Position numbers and translations under genes: made by a program. Under the pieces are notes generated by a model, which saw only the letters and a list, made by a program, of their open reading frames with translations, was not told the DNA's origin and ran no database searches. A DNA stretch of 64,000 nt from NCBI RefSeq assembly GCF_000400365.1, contig NZ_BAOG01000003.1, positions 248,001 to 312,000 of the forward strand. Direction: 5' to 3'. This DNA is from Vibrio jasicida CAIM 1864 = LMG 25398. Lineage in GTDB: Bacteria > Pseudomonadota > Gammaproteobacteria > Enterobacterales > Vibrionaceae. Shown here piece after piece: positions 9,347 through 18,417 of this stretch (the stretch's first letter is position 1; each line of letters opens with the position of its first letter).

Positions 9347-10003
9347 CTCATTTATATTAACTGCGACTATTTGTGGAAAGGGTTATCGTTTGCTTAATAA
9401 GGTCGAGTTAACTTATCTATGTATCTCAAAACTTAAAAGCAGCAAAAATAAACCCTTACTTTTATGATGGTGAATTATAATCAACTTAATGAATAGACTC
9501 TGGATCGCAAAAAACACAAAAAAAGAACATCTGGTGATATTTAGGAAAAAACCTACACTTAATTGTGGAAAATTTGTTTGAATTTGTAGGGGGTAAATTG
9601 AACCAGCCCAAGCCAGGCTACATTACAAATTTTATTAAGCTTTAGTCTGTTAGCAATGTTCAATTAACTCGGTAGTGCCATTTGAGCACATTCATTTAGT
9701 ATGCTTTAATTTTCTTCTATATTTGTTGCATATAAAATTAGCATGATATTTTAAGTTAGATATTTATTGAAAGATCTGGGAAATGGTTTTTAACGCTAAA
9801 CAATAAATTTGGGAAATAAATCAAATAACCAACAAGGTAAGAATTAACTGACACTTTTCTGCGCTCAGTCTGATTCTGCACAGAGATTAAGTTCAATAAA
9901 GTGGCAAGAGTTATCGAACAGGGATGTGATTATATTCCGTTATAGGGTGAATGATCCCTTCCGGCGGTGATGACAGCTTCTTTAACTCACCATTACAACT
10001 ACA
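9347..10003. other. Long AT-rich intergenic region between divergent genes
   Basis: About 650 bp separate the ompA-like gene (-) from the chemotaxis receptor gene (+). It is AT-rich, with runs such as AAAACACAAAAAAAGAAC. I see no credible reading frame, and no match to a c-di-GMP riboswitch or other structured RNA I know. It must hold promoters for both genes, but I could not place them confidently. Confidence 0.5.
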
Positions 10004-10021
10004 TTGAGCGAGCGATCTCCT

Positions 10022-11299
10022 ATGTTTTTTAAAAAGAAAGAAGAAATAAATATTGTCGATGTGAATATGGACTTTGTCAGGTCGTTGTATTCATCGACTG
10101 CCGTCATTGAATTTGATCTTCAAGGCCATGTTTTAGAGGTCAGTGACTCTTTCCGATCTTGCATGGGATATGAAAGAACAGAGGTGCTCGGTAAGCATCA
10201 CTCAATGTTTTGTTCTCGAGAATTAGTTTCATCACAAATTTACTCAAATTTTTGGGATGACTTAAGAGCTGGAAAAGAAAAAAGCGGTGTGTTCTCTCGA
10301 AGAGATAGAGGAGGAAATGAGGTATTCATTGAGGCCACATACTTTCCTATTATTTCTCAAGGTCGGGTTGATAGAGTTGCCAAAATCGCTTCGGATATTA
10401 CCAAAGCGCATACAACTAGTATGAATAACCAAGATCTCTTAACAGCATTAGACAAAACCTTTGCAGTGATCGCCTTTAGTCCTTCTGGGGAGGTGCTAGA
10501 TGCCAATAAGGCATTTCTAGATACTTTGGGCTATTCGAGAGAGCAGGTGATTTTGAAACATCATCAAATGTTTTGCTTTGATGAGTTTTACAAAGAAAAC
10601 CCAGACTTTTGGAAAGACTTACAAAATGGAAGATCCTTTAGCGGCCGGTTTTTGAGAAAGTCATCTATCGGAGAGAAGGTTTGGATTCAAGCATCTTACA
10701 ACCCAATTTTTAATGAGAAAAATGAGATGTATAAGGTTGTTAAGTTTGCTACGAATATCACCTCAGAAGTGATGAGAGAACAAGAGTCAAAAGACGCATT
10801 GTCGATTGCTTGTAGTACATCTGTTGAGACAGAACAAGTTGCAACGGATGGTAAAAATTCAATCCATCAAGTTCAAAAGCAATCATCTGCGGTTGTGGAA
10901 CAAGTGGCAAGTTCTGTTGCTTTGATTGATACGCTTAATGAGCTTTCCGTAAGTATAGAGAATATAGTCCAAGTCATCGGCAGTATCGCAGACCAAACCA
11001 ATTTGCTTGCTTTAAATGCAGCAATCGAGGCCGCGAGGGCTGGGGAGCATGGTCGCGGTTTTGCCGTAGTTGCAGATGAAGTTCGTGTTCTTGCGTCGAA
11101 AACATCGAGCTCGACAAATGAAATAAGTAAAGTGGTTTCGGACAATCTTGCACTTACCAGTCAGATCTCAGCATCGATGCAGTCTATTCGTCAATCTTCT
11201 ATTGAGACTGATGAGCAACTGTTACTGGTCTCTTCAGTCATTGATGAAATACAGAGGGGAGCAGAAAATGTGGCAAAAAGCATGTCTAATCTGACGTAA
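10022..11299 (+). CDS. Soluble methyl-accepting chemotaxis protein with two PAS domains
   Basis: A 425-residue protein with no transmembrane segment. Two tandem PAS domains come first ([18 protein letters not shown] at about 25-135, then [18 protein letters not shown] at about 145-255). Both carry the repeated [16 protein letters not shown] motif and a PAC end (ITKAHT, ITSEVM). The MCP signalling domain contains the hairpin-tip core [20 protein letters not shown] and [15 protein letters not shown], and the protein ends shortly after. I prefer the ATG at 10022 (MFFKKKEE) over a TTG at 10004, although neither has a clear ribosome site. It likely senses redox, oxygen or a bound cofactor in the cytoplasm and signals to CheA/CheW. 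The ligand is unknown, and the signalling domain is short compared with classical receptors. Confidence 0.9.
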   Translation: MFFKKKEEINIVDVNMDFVRSLYSSTAVIEFDLQGHVLEVSDSFRSCMGYERTEVLGKHHSMFCSRELVSSQIYSNFWDDLRAGKEKSGVFSRRDRGGNEVFIEATYFPIISQGRVDRVAKIASDITKAHTTSMNNQDLLTALDKTFAVIAFSPSGEVLDANKAFLDTLGYSREQVILKHHQMFCFDEFYKENPDFWKDLQNGRSFSGRFLRKSSIGEKVWIQASYNPIFNEKNEMYKVVKFATNITSEVMREQESKDALSIACSTSVETEQVATDGKNSIHQVQKQSSAVVEQVASSVALIDTLNELSVSIENIVQVIGSIADQTNLLALNAAIEAARAGEHGRGFAVVADEVRVLASKTSSSTNEISKVVSDNLALTSQISASMQSIRQSSIETDEQLLLVSSVIDEIQRGAENVAKSMSNLT

Positions 11300-11805
11300 C
11301 TTTTGTAATGAAAGTAATAGTCAAAATCTTCAAATTAGACCTGCATATTTGGTCGATGGCTGTTCACTAAACAAGGGGGACGATCACAATGGCGACGTTG
11401 AGGTACTTGTCCCTGTTGCGAAAACATGTGGTCGAATGACTCATGCACATCGGTGTGAAGGACGAAGAGATTGTTGGTAATTAGAGCAATCGATGCAGAT
11501 TAACAGTTAACACTTGCTCTGGTTTAAGAGGGTTTTTCAGAGGTTAGGCGCCTCATTTTTACTTACAGAAGCGTATTTATTACCGATAACTTATCAATTT
11601 TTATAGAATTTAATCATTCTGTTTATCGTAGGAAAAATCAGACAGAAACCTTTATTTTCAACGTATTAATGATTTTTCACACAATAATTTTGCGATTCTC
11701 GTAGGCATTCCGTTAGAAAAGTTCTGTCGTATGCTATCCAGACCACAGGAAGTATTTGCAAGAATTCTCGCTAACGCTAGTTAAGATGTTGGTCGGGAAA
11801 TCATA
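11300..11805. other. Non-coding stretch, no recognised content
   Basis: About 500 bp with only very short frames. A GAGG/CCTC hairpin followed by ATTTTT near 11540-11562 could be a weak terminator for the receptor gene. The rest shows no recognisable element. Confidence 0.4.
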
Positions 11806-12021
11806 ATGAAAGATAAAATGGAAACGTATTGGGTTCAGCTTGTTGATAAAGCAAGTACGGCATCCGATCTGTCGGATTTGACTCGCTCGAGACTGCGAGG
11901 GTGTATAGGGAAGTATGGATTGCGTTACAAGGTGGAAGGGGGTGTATTGAGTGAACATCGCTACAACCGTAAAAACCTGGTGAACAGCATGGAAGGTGAA
12001 GCCGAAACTTCACCATCCTAA
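11806..12021 (+). CDS. Small hypothetical protein, 71 residues
   Basis: MKDKMETYWVQLVDKASTAS is followed by SDLTRSRLRGCIGKYGLRYK and a hydrophilic tail. The composition is protein-like: charged, soluble, one cysteine, no signal peptide. It ends 6 bp before the convergent channel gene. No family is recognised. Two minus-strand frames overlap the same bases but their translations (Pro/Ser/His-rich, low complexity) look like shadows. The ribosome site is weak (GGGAA at about 9 bp), so this is a tentative gene. Confidence 0.5.
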   Translation: MKDKMETYWVQLVDKASTASDLSDLTRSRLRGCIGKYGLRYKVEGGVLSEHRYNRKNLVNSMEGEAETSPS

Positions 12022-12027
12022 GCGTCT

Positions 12028-13308
12028 TTATTTTGAGCGGCTCTTCGTTTGCTCCAGCGTGATATGAGTTGCATCATTGCTGGTCAGCATTTGATACGGC
12101 CTTAGGCCAAAGAGTGGCATAATAGAGTAGATGTGATCAAACAAGTCCGCCTGAACGCCTTCGTAATAAGCCCAGTCGGTGTTATTCGTGAACGCATAAA
12201 CTTGGATTGGAATCCCTTCGGGTGTCGGCTCTAACTGCCTCACCATAATTAACATGTATTGATGGATGTCCTTGTTCGCTTTCAAATAAGCATTCACGTA
12301 CGCACGGAACATTCCTAAATTGGTCATTTGACGAAGGTTACCCAACGCAGGTTCCTCGCTCATTTCATCATTGTAGTCATTGATCTCACGAGACTTTTCG
12401 TAAATGTACTGACGTAGAATTCGAATGTTCTTGAGCTTTTCGATTTCTTGCTCAGATAAAAATCGAATTGAGGTGACATCAATATTGACGGCACGTTTGA
12501 TGCGTCGACCGCCGGAGTCGGACATGCCTTGCCAGTTAATGAATGCATTTTGAACCAGTGCGTAAGCTGGAAGCATACTCACTGTGTTGTCGAAGTTTCG
12601 AACTTTTACTGTCGTTAATGAAATCTCTTCTACCGTACCGTTGGCGCCGTATGAGTCCATCTGAATCCAATCATTCAAGCTGATCATGCGGTTTGCAGAA
12701 AGCTGAATACCCGCGACAAACCCTAATATCGTGTCTTTAAACACCAGCATGACAAAACCTGTCGCGACCCCCAATCCAGAGAGGAAGATAACAGGGGATT
12801 CATTGGCCAATATCGACATCGATACGACAACACCTACAAAGAAGGTAAAGAGCTTAATAAGCTGAACAAAGCTCTTGATTGGCATTTTTCTCGTAATGCC
12901 TTTAAAGGTGGCAATGTCATTCAAGGCATCAAGTAGGGCGAAAATCATCCAAATAAAGATGACCAAAATCGAAATACTTAAAATGCGGTCAAAGATGTTG
13001 GCTAACCAGTCATAATGACCAACGGCTAATGGAATAAAGACATCCAAAACCATAATTGGAATCAGCAGTGAGAGTTTTTCTAAAACATCGTATTTCGTAA
13101 AGCTGTCTGCCAAGGGTTTATTGGTTTTTTGCAATACATTGTTGGCAGAGCGAACGATAAGGTGGTGAACAATCAAATAACTGATCGCAGCAGCAGCGAG
13201 GCTCGACAAAATAAAGACACTGGTGAGCTCTATTCCGTATGGATCGCTATTGATGCCAACGGCACTCAGCTTTTCTGAAATGAAAGTGCGAATATGATGA
13301 TCGAGCAA
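12028..13308 (-). CDS. ybdG: YbdG-family mechanosensitive channel (MscS superfamily)
   Basis: An inner-membrane channel that opens on hypo-osmotic stress. Five or so hydrophobic segments precede the conserved MscS pore and beta domain: FLSGLGVATGFVMLVFKDTI, LGFVAGIQLSANRMI, DWIQMDSYGANGTVEEISLT and TVKVRNFDNTVSMLP. The YbdG signature SGGRRIKRAVNIDVTSIRFL is followed by the long C-terminal domain (RQMTNLGMFRAYVNAYL, MVRQLEP, FDHIYSIMPLFGLR). I chose the TTG at 13308 because GAGGA sits 7 bp upstream and the 426-residue product is close to E. coli YbdG length as I recall it. A TTG at 13368 would add 20 residues. It is convergent with the small gene upstream and appears to be a single-gene unit. 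Confidence 0.9.
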   Translation of the reverse strand: MLDHHIRTFISEKLSAVGINSDPYGIELTSVFILSSLAAAAISYLIVHHLIVRSANNVLQKTNKPLADSFTKYDVLEKLSLLIPIMVLDVFIPLAVGHYDWLANIFDRILSISILVIFIWMIFALLDALNDIATFKGITRKMPIKSFVQLIKLFTFFVGVVVSMSILANESPVIFLSGLGVATGFVMLVFKDTILGFVAGIQLSANRMISLNDWIQMDSYGANGTVEEISLTTVKVRNFDNTVSMLPAYALVQNAFINWQGMSDSGGRRIKRAVNIDVTSIRFLSEQEIEKLKNIRILRQYIYEKSREINDYNDEMSEEPALGNLRQMTNLGMFRAYVNAYLKANKDIHQYMLIMVRQLEPTPEGIPIQVYAFTNNTDWAYYEGVQADLFDHIYSIMPLFGLRPYQMLTSNDATHITLEQTKSRSK

Positions 13309-13602
13309 AATGTCATCCTCAAAACGGGCCTGAAAACTGGGAGTGAGAATCTCAAAACAAAAAATCAAGCAGCAAGCGTTAGAAAGCCGCCAATCCTACT
13401 CCCCATCTCTTTGTTTTGCACTGCTTTAATCTAACAATCGTGAATCTTATTATTCAAAAATAGTGTATAGGCGATGATGTGATACGGGTTTAACATCCAA
13501 TTCTGCAAACGGGACACGTATTTCTGTTAAGTCTGTGAACTCTCTACGGTTTTATTAGACTAGACTGAAAAGGCGGCTTGCGTTTAATTTAAGAGGCATT
13601 CA

Positions 13603-14166
13603 ATGGAAAATTCTAATCAATCACAACAGCCTACATTCCTATCTAAAGGCTGGAAATACTTCGTTATCGTTGGCGTTATCATTGCACTAATGGGCATTGG
13701 TGCAATGAGTTTGCCTGTTTTGGCTGGCGTGACGATCTCGACCATCGTTGGTGCGGTTCTGTTGTTCAGTGGTCTGGTTCAGGCATACCACACGTTTTCC
13801 ATTAACGTTTGGAAAGAGAAACTTTGGTACGTCTTAAGTGCCGTTTTATATATTGTTGGCGGTTTGTTTATCCTATTTAAACCACTAGCAGGCTTAGTAA
13901 CCATTACAATGTTGATGGTGATTGTGATGATCTTAAACGGTTTGACTCGTATCTTCTTTGGTTTGAGCAACCGGAGCCTACCAAGCAGCAACGTGATTGT
14001 ATTCAGTGGCGTAATTTCAGTGCTTATCGGTGGTTATTTCTTCATGTTGCTCGATGATCCTGCATTCTCAACTACGCTATTGGGCACATTTGTGGGTATC
14101 TCGCTACTGATTGAAGGCATCAGCTTCATCTTTATGGGCTTACAAATGAAAAAGCTTTCCCAATAA
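13603..14166 (+). CDS. HdeD/DUF308-family membrane protein
   Basis: A 187-residue integral membrane protein with six predicted helices, arranged as repeated pairs of about 50 residues (VIVGVIIALMGIGAMSLPVL, ISTIVGAVLLFSGLVQAYHT, LSAVLYIVGGLFILFKPLAG, LMVIVMILNGLTRIFFGL and so on). The LMVIVMILNGLTRIFFGL pattern and pseudo-repeat are typical of HdeD. In enterobacteria HdeD is linked to acid stress; here the role is unknown. AAGAGG lies at good distance from the ATG. Confidence 0.85.
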   Translation: MENSNQSQQPTFLSKGWKYFVIVGVIIALMGIGAMSLPVLAGVTISTIVGAVLLFSGLVQAYHTFSINVWKEKLWYVLSAVLYIVGGLFILFKPLAGLVTITMLMVIVMILNGLTRIFFGLSNRSLPSSNVIVFSGVISVLIGGYFFMLLDDPAFSTTLLGTFVGISLLIEGISFIFMGLQMKKLSQ

Positions 14167-14495
14167 AGACGCTATCTAGCGCTAAAACTTTGTGAAATAG
14201 AGAATGTCTGCCGATTTGGTGGGCATTTTTTATGGGAAACATAAGGTAATTAAGCTAGCTCACTCTGATTTATCTGGTTGCGTTTTATGTTGGAGGGCTG
14301 AACAGACTTTACTCTTGTATGCGAAAACATTCAGGAGGCACGATAAGATACAAAAACGGTGAGTCACATCGAGGAGTAAGAAATCGAGAAAAAGATAAAA
14401 ATGACGTAACGCATTGTATAAATTTCAGAATGAGAAAGATGGCCCCAATAAGTTCGACTAAAATAAAAGGAGGATGTGACTGATAGGATAAAAAG
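14167..14495. other. Intergenic region with a possible weak terminator
   Basis: A small hairpin (TGCC...GGCA) followed by TTTTTTATG at about 14208-14232 may terminate the HdeD-like gene. From about 14380 onward the base composition becomes clearly AT-rich, marking the left edge of the c-di-GMP block. No coding frame is seen. Confidence 0.45.
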
Positions 14496-14951
14496 ATGAA
14501 AAAGAAGATTTTTATACTAATGACTCTTTTCTCACTGATACCGATAACAAACGCTGAGCTAAATGTTTACGACAGTTCCGGTGAAAAACATATACTCAGT
14601 ACAGAAAAGCTATTAAGCATGCCGCAAAAAACAATAACCACAAAACTCCCTTGGAATGAAACTGCTTCTGAATATCGTGGTATAACAATGGACACTCTTT
14701 TAACTGAAGTCAATGTGTCGATTCATAAACAAGTTACATTTGTTGCTTTAAATGACTATAAAATTTCAGTGCCAAAGGAAGATTTCAGTGAATACGAGCC
14801 AGTTATTGCAATTAAAGAAAATGGCAAACTTATGTCAATCAGAGAGAAAGGACCATATTGGCTCATTTTTCCCGTGTCTACTCACCCTGAGATAGACAAC
14901 ACCGATTATCATGCAAAAATGATCTGGCAAATCAAAGAAGTGCACTTTTAG
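14496..14951 (+). CDS. Periplasmic molybdopterin-binding-domain-like protein, partner of the next GGDEF gene
   Basis: A 151-residue protein with a signal peptide (MKKKIFILMTLFSLIPITNA). The mature part (ELNVYDSSGEKHILSTEKLL, TKLPWNETASEYRGITMDTL, VALNDYKISVPKEDF, MSIREKGPYWLIFPVS) follows the pattern of the sulfite-oxidase-like oxidoreductase molybdopterin-binding fold, in the short single-domain version lacking an obvious cofactor cysteine. It is AT-rich and sits 8 bp before a membrane GGDEF gene. I infer a periplasmic ligand-binding subunit that passes a signal to that protein. The ligand is unknown and cofactor binding is doubtful. Confidence 0.72.
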   Translation: MKKKIFILMTLFSLIPITNAELNVYDSSGEKHILSTEKLLSMPQKTITTKLPWNETASEYRGITMDTLLTEVNVSIHKQVTFVALNDYKISVPKEDFSEYEPVIAIKENGKLMSIREKGPYWLIFPVSTHPEIDNTDYHAKMIWQIKEVHF

Positions 14952-14959
14952 GGGGTGGA

Positions 14960-15985
14960 ATGTTTAAATTTTTATCGTTAGGAATGTGTAAAATTATATT
15001 GTCTATAACAATATTAATTACTCTTTCAATCAACATATACACTGTTGATCGAATCAATGAAATCAATGAAAAGTTTTCAAGTCGTCAGAATGAGGCGACT
15101 TGGTTCGTTTTTCAGTTAGTAAAGGAATATTCAAACTTTTTAATGATGAGCAAGGTAGATAACATCGACTATCGAAAATTATGGATTTCTTATGATATAA
15201 CTTGGAGTCGGTTCGATATTCTTTTGAATAGTAATGAATCATCAAACTTCATCAAATCAGCGAATTTTAAAGAGCACTTTAGAACAGAGTTCGATAATTT
15301 TAAACGACTTGAAAGTTCATTGTCGCTTCTGAAGAGAAATGAGATAACTCAGGATGTTTTCCACAAGAAAGTAGATATAACATATCATAATCTAGTTCAG
15401 TTTATTAATGAGAAGTTCAGGCTTCAAAGTCCAGTTATCGAAGAAAATACATTAGCACTATCAAAATTAATATTAATTCATAAGGTTAGTTCCATGATAC
15501 TTGTAGTGTGTTTTATTTTTGTTATTTTATCTTTTTATGCTGATTTTTCGGTGAAAAAAAGTCTATCGACCAATGATCACCTTACTGGTTTTCGCAACAG
15601 ATCTTCTTTGATGAATTTTCTTAAAAATGACAACCACAATGTTGATAATTATGATTTGTATATCGTAAAGATTAGAAATCTAATGGATGTGAATCAGAAG
15701 TACGGAGCGGAGTACGGTGATTTGGTTATCAGATCAGCAGCTGATTCGTTGTCACCATTAATTCCCAAAGAGTCGTTTTCATTTCGAAGTAGTGGTAGTC
15801 AGTTTATGTTTTTTGTGCCAAAGAAAAAAAGTGACGGTAAAAAAATTCAAGAAGCAATAAATAATGTTTTGGATAACTATATCCCAGTAGGTAATTTAGA
15901 GATTATAATTGATTCGATAGTAAGATATAAAAATGACATAAATAATCAAGATATGATGGAATACATATCCAACATGAGAGAGTAG
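14960..15985 (+). CDS. Membrane protein with degenerate GGDEF domain
   Basis: A 341-residue protein with an N-terminal transmembrane helix (IILSITILITLSINIYTV), a helical periplasmic domain of about 140 residues, and a second membrane helix (VSSMILVVCFIFVILSFY). A C-terminal GGDEF-like domain follows (DHLTGFRNRSSLMNF). The active-site loop reads S278-G-S-Q-F282 in place of GGDEF, so cyclase activity is unlikely. The metal-binding and substrate segment is also altered (VKIRNLMDVNQKYGAEYGD for the usual DxDxFKxxND). It probably works as a c-di-GMP or GTP receptor, or as a signalling scaffold. The ribosome site GGGGTGG is close to the ATG, and the gene is coupled to the periplasmic partner upstream. 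It is convergent with the GGDEF-EAL gene (11-bp gap) and strongly AT-rich. Confidence 0.82.
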   Translation: MFKFLSLGMCKIILSITILITLSINIYTVDRINEINEKFSSRQNEATWFVFQLVKEYSNFLMMSKVDNIDYRKLWISYDITWSRFDILLNSNESSNFIKSANFKEHFRTEFDNFKRLESSLSLLKRNEITQDVFHKKVDITYHNLVQFINEKFRLQSPVIEENTLALSKLILIHKVSSMILVVCFIFVILSFYADFSVKKSLSTNDHLTGFRNRSSLMNFLKNDNHNVDNYDLYIVKIRNLMDVNQKYGAEYGDLVIRSAADSLSPLIPKESFSFRSSGSQFMFFVPKKKSDGKKIQEAINNVLDNYIPVGNLEIIIDSIVRYKNDINNQDMMEYISNMRE

Positions 15986-15996
15986 TGATGTCATAC

Positions 15997-18417
15997 CTAA
16001 GGTTTACTTTTACTATTATTAATTGCGACTACAGTTTCTTTAGATAAACTTTTAATAAATTTATCAGGTTTATGATCAGAAATAAAATTGATAAACTCTT
16101 GCATTGTTAGTGGCATGCTAAAATAATAACCTTGAATCAAGTCACAATTGATCTTTCTTAAGTATTCATATTGTTCAAATGTTTCAACCCCCTCTGCAAC
16201 TACCACCGTTTTACATGAATGACCAAGGTTGATCATTGAGTCGACCATTCTTCTATCTGCTTGATCAGTTACGATTTTATCGATAAAACTTTTATCAATT
16301 TTCATCTCATCAACTGGATAATGAAGTAATTGATTGAAAGCAGTGTAACCAGTACCAAAGTCGTCCAAAGATACTTTGTGCCCAATAGCGCGTATATTTT
16401 CGATGGTTTTAACAGTTAAGTTTGTACTTTTGACGTAACTGGTTTCTGTAATTTCAATTGTAACATCACTAGCAGGGATGCCATATTCTTCGACGATCTT
16501 CTTGAGATTGCCAGAAAAGTTGCGATTATATAATTCCATCGCTGATATGTTGATGGAGATAGTACCTTGGTACTTGTATCTGTCCTTGAGCGTTTTTAAT
16601 GATTTAATTGCATTTTTTATTACCCAAATATCTATTTCTGAAATGAGATTGCTTTTTTCAGCAACAGTAATAAATTCATCCGGTCCAGCATTGATGTCAA
16701 ACAAAGCAGGGCAGCGTATTAATACTTCTGCTCCATCAATGCTTAGCGTATTGGCATTAAATATTGGCATGAAGCGTAACTCAAAGTTGTTTGACTCACA
16801 ACATTCTATTAAGCGTTTCTCTATTGTATCTTGACGCTCTAGTGCATGCATCAATTCTTCCCCAAAGACTATTCGACTGTCTCCATCACTTTGAAATTTT
16901 GCTTCATGTAAAGTTGCATCGATGCAACGATGCCATATTGATATGAAGTTTTTAGTATCAAAGTTTATTATGCCTGTTGCTAGCGAAAGTTTAAATCCGT
17001 AGTAATCTAGAAATGCAGTTCCTGTTAATTTATCATTAATTTCTTTTATGACATCATTAATTTTATCGCCTTCTATTGTCTCAATGACTGCGATGAATTG
17101 GTTTCCGCCTAGTCTAGAGATTGAGTAGTCACTATTACTGAATCCAGTTTCGTTTTGTTGCAGTTGTAGAACATCTTTTAAAATGCTTGAAAAGTTTTTC
17201 AATACATTATCACCTACTTTAGAACCATATAGGTCATTTATTTTTTTAAAGTCTATAATATCCCAGCAAACTAGATAACAATTTGATGTGGTTGAGCTGT
17301 TCAATCTTACTTCAAGATATCGAATAAACGAGCGTCTATTTGCTAATTTAGTTAACTGGTCAAACTCGGCTTCAAACTTTAGTTCGGTTAGAGAGTCAAT
17401 GTAAGCATTTTTTAATGTGTCAACCTCATTCTTGCCGGATGAACGCTTAAAGTATCTCAATCTCATACCACCAATGGAGATGTCTTCTAACAGTTTTTCT
17501 AGAGGTTTTATTAATCTATTTTTTATACTTAGATGAATGACTATGAAAATAAGAAACAATGAGGTTGAAGTAACCGTAATTATTTTTATCGCAATGATTT
17601 GGTTTTCTTTTTCAAATAACTGATTGTTTATTATTATGTTAGATTTAAAATGCTCGCTTGTCATGGTTACATGAGTTTTATCATCGCTATTCTTAATCGA
17701 CTCAATGATAAATTTTTCTCGACTTTTTTTTTCTATACTCTTAGATGGCTCAAGAGAAAATATAAAGTGGTTATTATTGTATTTTGAAATTAAGTTAGAT
17801 AGTTGAACCAGAGGTCCGTCAGTGATCAAAATATACCTGTTCTTACTTTCTTTTACACGTTTGTCTTGAGGTGATAAATATGGGTCTATCGCTGTTACAT
17901 AAGCATATCGTAATCGGCCGTTGAACGATATGTAAGAGAAGCCTTCACTAAAATATTTCTCTTTATTTAACAATGATGTGTATATGTCAAAAACCTTGTC
18001 ATAGACTTTATCAGGCATTTTTAATGGTTCAAATGGGTCGCTTCTTAATGTTGAAAGAGTGAGTTCGAAGTGTGGGTCGATGACGTATATATTTCGTTGG
18101 CCAAATTGATTAACGTCGCTTTGATTTAATAATCTGAGAATTCTTTTTTCTAGAAGAGAGAATGTTGTATAGTCGTCTGAGTTTTGAATATAACGCAAGA
18201 AATGCATTGAACTTCCAACTTCTTTTGCTAGTAATGAAAGGCCTAACTGTTCATACTCTGCAGCTACCAAGGCGGTGTTTACGTCAAATTCAACTTTATC
18301 TAAGTACATATGCTTAGCATGAGACGTCGCAAGATTATAAGTGACAAAACCAACAAGCATCGCGAAGAACAATAAGGTTGGAAGTAATATTAAATACAAC
18401 TTTATTAGTATAGACAT
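15997..18417 (-). CDS. GGDEF-EAL membrane protein, MbaA-like c-di-GMP phosphodiesterase
   Basis: An 806-residue protein with an N-terminal membrane helix (LYLILLPTLLFFAMLVGFVT), a large periplasmic sensor of about 230 residues and a second helix (IITVTSTSLFLIFIVIHLSI). A GGDEF domain with altered active site G437-G-N-Q-F441 precedes an EAL domain. The EAL domain keeps E564 (EVLIR), SINIS, EITE, LDDFGTG, KIDKSFI, AEGVET and IQGYYFSMPL, so phosphodiesterase activity is likely while cyclase activity is doubtful. It starts on the base next to the stop of the PotD-like gene. This is the layout of nspS-mbaA in V. cholerae and scrBC in V. parahaemolyticus. Polyamine control of c-di-GMP turnover is inferred from that architecture. 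It is AT-rich and may be a lineage-specific paralogue. Confidence 0.88.
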   Translation of the reverse strand: MSILIKLYLILLPTLLFFAMLVGFVTYNLATSHAKHMYLDKVEFDVNTALVAAEYEQLGLSLLAKEVGSSMHFLRYIQNSDDYTTFSLLEKRILRLLNQSDVNQFGQRNIYVIDPHFELTLSTLRSDPFEPLKMPDKVYDKVFDIYTSLLNKEKYFSEGFSYISFNGRLRYAYVTAIDPYLSPQDKRVKESKNRYILITDGPLVQLSNLISKYNNNHFIFSLEPSKSIEKKSREKFIIESIKNSDDKTHVTMTSEHFKSNIIINNQLFEKENQIIAIKIITVTSTSLFLIFIVIHLSIKNRLIKPLEKLLEDISIGGMRLRYFKRSSGKNEVDTLKNAYIDSLTELKFEAEFDQLTKLANRRSFIRYLEVRLNSSTTSNCYLVCWDIIDFKKINDLYGSKVGDNVLKNFSSILKDVLQLQQNETGFSNSDYSISRLGGNQFIAVIETIEGDKINDVIKEINDKLTGTAFLDYYGFKLSLATGIINFDTKNFISIWHRCIDATLHEAKFQSDGDSRIVFGEELMHALERQDTIEKRLIECCESNNFELRFMPIFNANTLSIDGAEVLIRCPALFDINAGPDEFITVAEKSNLISEIDIWVIKNAIKSLKTLKDRYKYQGTISINISAMELYNRNFSGNLKKIVEEYGIPASDVTIEITETSYVKSTNLTVKTIENIRAIGHKVSLDDFGTGYTAFNQLLHYPVDEMKIDKSFIDKIVTDQADRRMVDSMINLGHSCKTVVVAEGVETFEQYEYLRKINCDLIQGYYFSMPLTMQEFINFISDHKPDKFIKSLSKETVVAINNSKSKP

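Noticed and set aside
9347..10003. c-di-GMP (GEMM) riboswitch in the long gap before the chemotaxis receptor
   Set aside because: No match to the conserved GEMM core could be found.
11330..11480. Fragment resembling a decayed transposase or other gene
   Set aside because: All frames are broken within about 20 codons and no motif is recognisable.
11734..12016. Two minus-strand frames overlapping the small 71-residue gene
   Set aside because: Their translations are Pro/Ser/His-rich without a plausible fold; the plus-strand frame looks more protein-like.
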